Source: Ferruginibacter sp.
Lineage (GTDB): Bacteria; Bacteroidota; Bacteroidia; Chitinophagales; Chitinophagaceae
Assembly: GCA_018882645.1 (NCBI GenBank)
Contig: VERM01000017.1
Span: 1-12,132 of the forward strand
Direction: 5' to 3'
Length of the DNA: 12,132 bases
Of the stretch, positions 7,238-12,132 are shown piece after piece. Position 1 is the stretch's first letter, and each line of letters opens with the position of its first letter. The notes under the pieces are model-generated. The model did no database searches, was not told the DNA's origin, and saw only the letters and a program-made list of their open reading frames with translations. The position numbers and the translations under genes are program-made.

Positions 7238-7327
7238 TTATTTCTTTTTATGGCGATTCTTTCTTAAACGCTTTTTACGCTTATGGGTAGCGATTTTATG
7301 ACGTTTTCTTTTTTTACCACAAGGCAT
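7238..7327 (-). CDS. 29-residue very basic AURKAIP1/COX24-domain protein
   Basis: Reading the - strand from ATG at 7327 gives 29 codons and TAA at 7238-7240. The product starts MPCGKKRKRHKIATHKRKKR and ends in KKK; 20 of 29 residues are Lys, Arg or His. This matches the tiny MPSGKKRKRHK-type proteins conserved across Bacteroidota and annotated as AURKAIP1/COX24-domain proteins, a family that includes mitochondrial and mycobacterial small ribosomal-subunit proteins. A role bound to rRNA is a fair inference but is not shown here. The family usually has Ser at position 3, where this one has Cys. It lies 49 bp after the TPR gene and upstream of RNase E/G, all on the same strand. Such genes are easily missed because of their length. 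Confidence 0.85.
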   Translation of the reverse strand: MPCGKKRKRHKIATHKRKKRLRKNRHKKK

Positions 7328-7376
7328 AACCTAGTCTTTTTTTAAAATGTTATTAAATTATTTTAGTATCAAAATA

Positions 7377-8228
7377 TTATTTTTCAAGCTCCTTAATCCT
7401 TTTGTCAACTTCCTCAGCGTATGCTGGGTTGTTTGCAATCCTTTTGCTGATTTTATACCATTTTATGGCATCATTTTTATTTCCAAGTGCAGAATATGAA
7501 TCTGCCAGAAATGCAACAGCTTCTAGATTGTCAGGTTCTGCAGCCACTACCTTGTTCAGTCGTGCGATGGCCTTGTCATACTGTCCTGAGAAAAATCCAC
7601 CAGATCCGAGTACCAACTGCGCTTTCATATTGGTAGAATCTTTTCTCACCACAGCTAAAAGCTCCTGTATTCCTTTCATGGTCTGCTGAGGATCACCGCT
7701 TCTACCTTTACCGTACACATAACAGCTCCCCAAACCTACTTTTAATTCATCGTTCTCCGGATTGAGGGCAATAGCTTGTTGAAACAGACTTATAGCTACA
7801 TTACTCAGCCAATCAACTTCAGACAAATCTTCCTCCATACGGAGCGTGTTTAAAATCAATTGGGCTGCGAAGGTGAGATTTTTTTCTGAATTATCCAACT
7901 TTGCAGCTTCACTTAAGTAATATATGTAAGGCTCTTTGATGGCTACGCTATCTTTCCAAAAGTTGGCAACGGCCATGAAATCTGATGATCGATTATCACC
8001 TAATTTAGCTTCAAGATTTATGAGAGTTGTTTTTTGTGACTGAGTAAGATTTTCTTTATTTTTTAGTATAAAAGACTTAATATCATATGTTTGTATATTA
8101 TTTTCTTTCCTAGCTTCAGTGCCGGATTTGAGGTTTTTGTGATGTGGATTGGAGGTTCGAAAGCCAAAAAAGATTACCAAAACAAGTATAAGGCCAGAGC
8201 CGGAAAGTATCAATAATTTATTCTTCAC
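7377..8228 (-). CDS. Membrane-anchored tetratricopeptide-repeat protein, function unknown
   Basis: The 283 residues begin with a short basic MKNK and a hydrophobic segment (about 5-23), which acts as a signal anchor or uncleaved signal; there is no lipobox Cys. The rest would then lie in the periplasm. A helical region (about 45-140) precedes TPR-like helices. The clearest repeats are LFQQAIALNPENDELKVGLG (148-167), YDKAIARLNKVVAAEPDN (217-234) and LEAVAFLADSYSALGNKNDA (235-254), with the A/P/Y/G pattern of TPR units, ending in a charged helix. TPRs mediate protein-protein contacts; no enzymatic motif is visible. The start is GTG at 8228, since no in-frame ATG precedes it. It follows the HU gene by 49 bp and precedes the small basic gene by 49 bp, so co-transcription is likely. 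Its partner is unknown. Confidence 0.8.
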   Translation of the reverse strand: MKNKLLILSGSGLILVLVIFFGFRTSNPHHKNLKSGTEARKENNIQTYDIKSFILKNKENLTQSQKTTLINLEAKLGDNRSSDFMAVANFWKDSVAIKEPYIYYLSEAAKLDNSEKNLTFAAQLILNTLRMEEDLSEVDWLSNVAISLFQQAIALNPENDELKVGLGSCYVYGKGRSGDPQQTMKGIQELLAVVRKDSTNMKAQLVLGSGGFFSGQYDKAIARLNKVVAAEPDNLEAVAFLADSYSALGNKNDAIKWYKISKRIANNPAYAEEVDKRIKELEK

Positions 8229-8277
8229 AAATAATCAGATTATCACCCAATGTATTAAATCAGTGTGCGAAGGTACA

Positions 8278-8601
8278 TTAATCTTCATTATCTTCCTTTA
8301 CTTCAGGTGCTTCTTTGATGTTTGGTGATGATTTGATTTCCTGAATGAATTCTTTTGCAGGTTTGAAGGCAGGTATGAAATGTTCTGGTATGGAGACTGA
8401 AACATTTTTTTTGATATTTCTTCCTATTTTGGCCGCTCTTTTTTTAATAATAAAACTGCCAAACCCTCTGATATAAAGGTTTTCGCCACTCGCAAGCGAT
8501 TGTTTTATCTCTCTGAACATGGTTTCAAGCGCAACCAATACATCTACTTTAGGGATTCCCGTTTTATCTGAGATCTTAGTGATTAAATCGGCTTTTCTCA
8601 T
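8278..8601 (-). CDS. HU/IHF-family DNA-binding protein
   Basis: This small dimeric nucleoid protein bends and compacts DNA. The 107 residues open with MRKADLITKISDKTGIPK, the HU N-terminal helices, followed by the dimer/beta-arm region with SGENLYIRGFGSFIIKKRAA (38-57), and GRNIKKN (60-66) leading into SIPEHFIPAFKPAKEF (70-85). The position of the DNA-intercalating Pro in E. coli HU (GRNP) holds Ile63, while Pro72 and Pro77 follow in the arm and return strand. The acidic tail after about residue 90 (EAPEVKEDNED) makes it longer than the usual 90 residues. The ATG is part of a CATATG palindrome at its start. It is the first gene of the leftward cluster and diverges from mutY. Whether it behaves as HU or IHF cannot be told from sequence. 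Confidence 0.92.
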   Translation of the reverse strand: MRKADLITKISDKTGIPKVDVLVALETMFREIKQSLASGENLYIRGFGSFIIKKRAAKIGRNIKKNVSVSIPEHFIPAFKPAKEFIQEIKSSPNIKEAPEVKEDNED

Positions 8602-8700
8602 ATGAAAATTGATTGTATTTGTTTTAATGAAACATCGCCTTTCTGTTATTTAAAGGCGGATTTTGAGAATTCTTATGGGAAGTTAATTAAAAAAATATAA
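8602..8700 (+). CDS. Candidate 32-residue ORF divergent from HU, unrecognised
   Basis: ATG at 8602 shares the CATATG palindrome with the HU start and opens a 32-codon frame to TAA at 8698-8700. The peptide begins MKIDCICFNETSPFCYL and ends LIKKI, with three cysteines. No promoter or ribosome-binding site is visible, since its start touches the HU start codon. A short open frame in AT-rich DNA is quite likely to be chance. I recognise no family. Confidence 0.1.
   Translation: MKIDCICFNETSPFCYLKADFENSYGKLIKKI
8636..8658. promoter_or_regulatory. Inverted repeat CGCCTTT/AAAGGCG in the HU-mutY divergent region
   Basis: CGCCTTT (8636-8642) and AAAGGCG (8652-8658) form a perfect 7-bp inverted repeat with a 9-nt spacer. 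It is the only GC-rich patch in the AT-rich 153-bp divergent region. On the - strand it lies 34 nt before the HU start and could be a leader hairpin; as DNA it could be an operator. Confidence 0.35.
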
Positions 8701-8728
8701 AATACCAAAATAAAATCATGATAATCAA

Positions 8729-8736
8729 TAGGTTTG
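8729..8736 (+). promoter_or_regulatory. -7 promoter element (TAGGTTTG) for mutY
   Basis: TAGGTTTG exactly matches TAnnTTTG and lies 18 bp before the mutY ATG, so transcription would start only about 10-14 nt before the gene. No TTG occurs at the expected -33 distance. It probably drives mutY alone or mutY with ssb. Confidence 0.45.
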
Positions 8737-8754
8737 CATTAAAATGATAGAATA

Positions 8755-9825
8755 ATGCCCGGTTATGATTCGGAAAAATGCAGTTTTTTCACAAAAAACT
8801 TAATGAAATGGCACAAGAATTACAATTTTAGGATGATGCCTTGGAAATATGAGAAGAACCCATACAAAATTTGGCTGAGTGAAATCATATTGCAACAGAC
8901 AAGAGTTGAGCAGGGTACAGCGTATTACAATAATTTTTTAAAAAAATTTCCGAACATTCACAAACTCGCTTCAGCGGAGGATTCGGAAGTATTTAAAGTT
9001 TGGGAAGGCCTTGGATATTATAGTCGCTGTAAAAATCTGATACATACAGCAAGATATGTTTCCGATACCCTGAAGGGGATATTCCCAACGACATATGAAG
9101 GACTTTTGAAGCTTAAAGGAATCGGGCCTTATACTGCCGCTGCTATAGCTTCATTCGCTTACAATGAGCCGTATGCGGTTTTGGATGGAAATGTGATGAG
9201 AGTATTGACAAGGTTTTTTGGGTTGAATGTTCCGGTTGATACTCCCGAAGGCAAAAATCATTGTAGCCATTTGGCAGAGATTCTCATTGACAAAAAAAAT
9301 GCAGGTTTGTATAATCAGGGGATAATGGATTTTGGAGCTACGGTCTGCAAGCCTAAATCACCTATTTGTTCTGCATGTAATCTCTCCAAATATTGTACTG
9401 CCTTTATAACTAACCAGACAGAGAAATTTCCAGTCAAGTCCAAGAAAATAAAAAAGAAGAATCGTTTTTTTTATTATATCGTTGCTTCTTTCAAAGGAAA
9501 GTTCTATGTCAGGAAAAGAGTGGAAAAGGACATTTGGCAAAATCTTCATGAGTTCATGTTGATTGAACGCGCTCAAAAATCAACTGTAGATTCCGTTTTA
9601 CATCATAAAGTATTGAAAGCGTTGGGTATTGAGACATATACGTTTCTTTTTGCATCCACACATGTAAAGCAACAGCTTACACATCAGACCATAGAGGCCT
9701 GTTTTATTCAAATTGAAATTGGTAAAAAACAGCATATTCCCGGATTTGATCTTGTCGATGTAAATACTATGAAAAGACTTGCATTCCCAAAATTGATTAA
9801 AATGTGGATTCAGTCAATGATTTGA
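8755..9825 (+). CDS. mutY: A/G-specific adenine DNA glycosylase
   Basis: MutY removes adenine mispaired with 8-oxoguanine in base-excision repair. The 356 residues have the full two-domain layout. The catalytic domain has PYKIWLSEIILQQTRV (36-51) with E43 at the catalytic Glu position, the helix-hairpin-helix LKGIGPYTAAAIA (120-132) and D144 in AVLDGNVMRVL, the catalytic Asp. The 4Fe-4S cluster cysteines C198-x6-C205-x2-C208-x5-C214 are complete. The C-terminal NUDIX-like domain (about 235-350) recognises 8-oxoG; its loop, FSH in Geobacillus MutY, reads LTH (308-310) here. The start ATG at 8755 lacks a Shine-Dalgarno but matches family length. Ssb follows 73 bp downstream on the same strand, a frequent arrangement in this phylum. 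Confidence 0.96.
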   Translation: MPGYDSEKCSFFTKNLMKWHKNYNFRMMPWKYEKNPYKIWLSEIILQQTRVEQGTAYYNNFLKKFPNIHKLASAEDSEVFKVWEGLGYYSRCKNLIHTARYVSDTLKGIFPTTYEGLLKLKGIGPYTAAAIASFAYNEPYAVLDGNVMRVLTRFFGLNVPVDTPEGKNHCSHLAEILIDKKNAGLYNQGIMDFGATVCKPKSPICSACNLSKYCTAFITNQTEKFPVKSKKIKKKNRFFYYIVASFKGKFYVRKRVEKDIWQNLHEFMLIERAQKSTVDSVLHHKVLKALGIETYTFLFASTHVKQQLTHQTIEACFIQIEIGKKQHIPGFDLVDVNTMKRLAFPKLIKMWIQSMI

Positions 9826-9866
9826 TAATCCTAAATATAGTTTTTCAAATATTTTGCTATCTTTAT

Positions 9867-9874
9867 TATGTTTG
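9867..9874 (+). promoter_or_regulatory. -7 promoter element (TATGTTTG) for ssb
   Basis: TATGTTTG fits TAnnTTTG exactly, 24 bp before the ssb ATG. The -33 position holds TTTTTC and not TTTG, so the upstream half is weak. The leader would be about 18-20 nt, A-rich and without Shine-Dalgarno. Confidence 0.5.
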
Positions 9875-9898
9875 TATTTCCAAACATAAAAGTTAGTT

Positions 9899-10330
9899 AT
9901 GAGAGGTGTAAATAAAGTGATTCTGATCGGGAATCTGGGTAAAGATCCGGACATGCAATTTCTTGAGGGGAATATTGCGGTAGCGAAATTTTCCCTTGCA
10001 ACCACAGAAACCTTCAAGGACAGAACCGGAAAACAAGTGGCTCAAACCGAGTGGCATACCGTGGTATTATGGCGTGGTTTGGCTGAGTTGGCACAAAAAT
10101 ATTTGCATAAAGGAAGTCTGGTTTATATTGAAGGCAGGTTAAAAACAAGAAGTTGGGAGGATAAGGAAGGGAATAAAAAATTTGCGACTGAAATCATTGG
10201 TGAAAATTTAACCATGTTGGATAAAAAAGGTGAAGGAACAACCGGCACCTCAGGATTTGAGGGAGGATTCGATACTCATCACGATTCATCTAATACTGAT
10301 GAAAGTGGCGGAGAAAGGCTCCCCTTCTAA
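9899..10330 (+). CDS. ssb: Single-stranded DNA-binding protein
   Basis: SSB coats single-stranded DNA in replication, recombination and repair and recruits partners through its C-terminal tip. The 143 residues begin MRGVNKVILIGNLGKDPDMQ, the first strand of the OB-fold, followed by AVAKFSLATTETF (27-39), TEWHTVVLWRGLAELAQKYL (50-69) and VYIEGRLKTRSWEDKEGNKK (75-94), all hallmark OB segments with aromatic W52, W58 and W86. A glycine/serine-rich acidic linker (about 110-138) leads to the tip ERLPF. The usual tip is DDLPF or DDDIPF; here Arg140 directly precedes LPF and the acids lie further upstream. The gene has its own -7 element and is followed by a terminator-like hairpin before gldE. Confidence 0.96.
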   Translation: MRGVNKVILIGNLGKDPDMQFLEGNIAVAKFSLATTETFKDRTGKQVAQTEWHTVVLWRGLAELAQKYLHKGSLVYIEGRLKTRSWEDKEGNKKFATEIIGENLTMLDKKGEGTTGTSGFEGGFDTHHDSSNTDESGGERLPF

Positions 10331-10337
10331 AAAAAAT

Positions 10338-10370
10338 ATTACATCGATTGGCGATGTGATTTATTTTTAA
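10338..10370 (+). terminator. Terminator-like hairpin between ssb and gldE
   Basis: ATTACATCG (10338-10346) pairs with CGATGTGAT (10352-10360), with one G-U and a 5-nt loop, and runs into TTATTTTTAA; the ssb-side flank is A-rich. This is a good Rho-independent terminator. It ends only 14-24 nt before the gldE TTG, so it either ends the ssb transcript, with gldE fed by read-through, or lies in the gldE leader as an attenuator. Confidence 0.65.
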
Positions 10371-10384
10371 TTAAAAAAGACGCT

Positions 10385-11725
10385 TTGGACTATCATTCGG
10401 TAAATGATTCAATACCCCTTTTATTTGTACTTTTGAAAATCAACTCAGGGGCTACTGTAATTTTGTTATTTTCTGTTATTTTTCTTCTGTTGCTGTCATT
10501 CTTCCTTTCCGGTAGCGAGGTCGCTTTTTTTTCACTTTCTTTAAAAGACATAAACGTTTTAAAAACAAGAAAGCATCCTTCATTCAGGAGAATAATCAAT
10601 TTGCTGGAATATCCCAAAATTTTGCTGACCACAATAAAAATTGCGAATGTTTTTGTCAATATAGGGTTCATCCTTACTTCAAATTTGTTGATCAACAACT
10701 GGCTTAAAATAGACGAACCTAATCCAACTTTTCCATTTTGGTCTGTTTTTCTGATTAAAATTTTTGCAGTTGCTTTTGTATTAATCTTATTTGCACAAAT
10801 GTTGCCAAAAATTTGGGCAACCCACCATAAAGTTTGGTTCGCCGCCGCATCTTCATTGCTTGTTGAAATTTTGAACAGTATTTTTTTTGGGTTAAGTAAA
10901 AGGTATGTTGTCTTTACTGAAAAGCTCGAAAATAAATTGTCACAGGGGAAAAAATCCATTAGGGATGACAATCGGCTGGATTATGACATTGATCTGCTTC
11001 CGGATAGTGAGACAAGTGTGGAGGAAAAACAAATTCTTAAGGGTATCAGAAAGTTCAGTGGAACTACAGTAAAGCAAATCATGCGTACAAGACTTGACGT
11101 AAGCGGTATACCTTATGCAGATAATTTTTACAACTTGCTGGTTAAAATAGAAGATCTGCATTATTCCCGTCTTCCGGTGTATAAAAACAATCTTGACGAA
11201 ATTGCCGGAACGCTTCATACGAAAGATTTATTGCCGTATGTAGGGGAGTCTGCTGATTATGACTGGCATTCTCTAATAAGACCTGCTTATTTTGTTCATG
11301 AACAAAAGCAAATTGAAGACCTGCTCCAGGAATTCCGGTCAAAAAGAATTCATTTTGCCGTTGTCGTAGATGAATTTGGTGGTACATCCGGTATTGTAAC
11401 ACTTGAAGATATCATCGAAGAAATCATTGGCGAAATCAAAGATGAATTCGATGATGAAGAAACAGGAAACAAAAAATTAGATGAATGTAATTATATCTTT
11501 GAAGGTAATACTATGATCAACGATGTATGTAAATTTCTAAAGATTGCTCCTGATTCTTTTGACAATATCAGGGGTGAAAGTGATTCGCTGGCAGGATTGG
11601 TTCTGGAAATTGCCGGTGAATTTCCTGAAATTAACGCCAGCTTCACATCCGGTTCCTTTACTTTCATTCCTTTGGAGATTCGCAAAAATCGGATTGATAA
11701 AATCAAATTGGTCATACATAAATAA
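10385..11725 (+). CDS. gldE: GldE, CNNM/CBS/CorC-type membrane protein of gliding motility
   Basis: GldE is an inner-membrane protein linked to gliding and type IX secretion in Bacteroidota and works with GldD; it resembles CorC/CNNM ion-transport proteins. The 446 residues show hydrophobic helices (about 22-42, 82-104, 119-140 and 150-170) in the DUF21/CNNM domain, with SGSEVAFFSLS (42-52) as the family landmark. A CBS pair follows (about 225-350), with KQIMRTRLDV (230-239), HYSRLPVY (259-266) and FAVVVDEFGGTSGIVTLEDI (324-343), then a CorC/HlyC domain (about 365-443) with GESDSLAGLVLE (397-408). The start is TTG: the frame is open back to the ssb stop without any ATG, and MDYHS fits the family length. 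It is followed by gldD after 72 bp with no visible promoter, so the two are likely one transcript. Confidence 0.92.
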   Translation: MDYHSVNDSIPLLFVLLKINSGATVILLFSVIFLLLLSFFLSGSEVAFFSLSLKDINVLKTRKHPSFRRIINLLEYPKILLTTIKIANVFVNIGFILTSNLLINNWLKIDEPNPTFPFWSVFLIKIFAVAFVLILFAQMLPKIWATHHKVWFAAASSLLVEILNSIFFGLSKRYVVFTEKLENKLSQGKKSIRDDNRLDYDIDLLPDSETSVEEKQILKGIRKFSGTTVKQIMRTRLDVSGIPYADNFYNLLVKIEDLHYSRLPVYKNNLDEIAGTLHTKDLLPYVGESADYDWHSLIRPAYFVHEQKQIEDLLQEFRSKRIHFAVVVDEFGGTSGIVTLEDIIEEIIGEIKDEFDDEETGNKKLDECNYIFEGNTMINDVCKFLKIAPDSFDNIRGESDSLAGLVLEIAGEFPEINASFTSGSFTFIPLEIRKNRIDKIKLVIHK

Positions 11726-11797
11726 TTCATTTATCGAGTCCGACCTCAATCTTATTCATATGTAAGCCAGGTCTTAAAAGGTCAACTTCAAGCCAAA

Positions 11798-12132
11798 ATG
11801 AAACAAAATATTTTTTATTCCCTTGCTCTGTTTTTTATTATTTCAGTTGTGGTATCGTGTAATACCAACAGTGTATATACTTCAAAAAAAAGAGGATATT
11901 TTAATATTCAACTGCCTGAACATCAATATGTGAATTTCGACAGTACATCCTTCCCTTATTCATTTGAATACCCTGTCTATGCCAGGTTGGAAAGAGATAG
12001 CAGTTATTTTGGTGAAGATCAGGAAAATGATTACTGGATAAATGTTGATTTTCCGAAATTCAATGCTACTCTTTTTTTAAGCTATAAAATAATCGGAGAT
12101 AAGGCGATTTATAAAGTCAAACAACCTGATGG
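11798..12132 (+). CDS. gldD: GldD gliding-motility lipoprotein (N-terminal part, cut by window end)
   Basis: The first 111 codons are present; the gene continues past the window. MKQNIFYSLALFFIISVVVS precedes Cys21, so VVSC is a lipobox and the mature protein is a lipoprotein. The following sequence has the GldD hallmarks: RGYFNIQLPEHQY, an FDS turn, YSFEYPVYARL, and DYWINVDFPKFNATLFLSYK. GldD is needed for gliding and T9SS function in Flavobacterium and is usually adjacent to gldE, as here. The 72-bp gap from gldE has no -7 element or strong hairpin. Start at ATG 11798, without Shine-Dalgarno. Confidence 0.9.
   Translation, partial: MKQNIFYSLALFFIISVVVSCNTNSVYTSKKRGYFNIQLPEHQYVNFDSTSFPYSFEYPVYARLERDSSYFGEDQENDYWINVDFPKFNATLFLSYKIIGDKAIYKVKQPD

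Noticed and set aside
7328..7376. AT-only stem TATTTT/AAAATA between the TPR and small basic genes
   Set aside because: Six A-T pairs in very AT-rich DNA are expected by chance and would not make a stable terminator.
10393..10971. 192-codon frame on the - strand
   Set aside because: It lies entirely antisense to the membrane part of gldE, which has clear family motifs; the frame has no recognisable domain or start signals.
1..12132. CRISPR array, insertion sequence, integrase, toxin-antitoxin or defence genes
   Set aside because: There are no regularly spaced repeats, no transposase-like or nuclease/toxin-like frames, and no terminal inverted repeats; the genes are core functions.

Overview
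The window looks like a chromosomal housekeeping segment of a member of the phylum Bacteroidota. The evidence is: low GC, AT-rich start regions with almost no Shine-Dalgarno sequences, several matches to the Bacteroidota -7 element TAnnTTTG, and the diagnostic pair gldE-gldD (gliding motility / type IX secretion). A class such as Chitinophagia or Saprospiria is plausible, but I cannot settle it from sequence alone. I see no insertion sequence, phage gene, CRISPR array or clear sign of horizontal transfer.

Layout, left to right. (1) The 3' end of a helix-hairpin-helix (ComEA-like) protein, then a complete acyl-CoA dehydrogenase (+). (2) A full-length bifunctional (p)ppGpp synthetase/hydrolase (-), whose stop codon lies 2 bp from that of the dehydrogenase. 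(3) tRNA-Leu(UAG) followed by trigger factor (+), separated by a long RNA-type hairpin. An open frame runs from upstream of the tRNA through it into trigger factor, so the real start of trigger factor must be chosen downstream, at 4008. (4) A leftward cluster: HU-family protein, TPR membrane-anchored protein, a 29-residue very basic AURKAIP1/COX24-type protein and RNase E/G. (5) A rightward cluster diverging from HU: MutY, SSB, GldE and the start of GldD, which is cut by the window edge.

Most genes serve information processing. HU compacts DNA, MutY removes A opposite 8-oxoG, and SSB coats single-stranded DNA. RNase E/G matures RNA, the tRNA and trigger factor serve translation and nascent-chain folding, and RSH couples starvation to growth. 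GldE and GldD belong to the gliding/T9SS machinery. The acyl-CoA dehydrogenase serves fatty-acid or branched-chain oxidation.

I found no convincing new multi-gene system. The points most worth a second look are the tRNA-tig hairpin, the 217-bp gap upstream of the TTG-started RNase gene with hairpins and a possible 33-codon ORF, the terminator-like hairpin between ssb and the TTG-started gldE, and departures from canonical motifs in RSH, MutY, HU and SSB. No gene-free stretch exceeds 300 bp.
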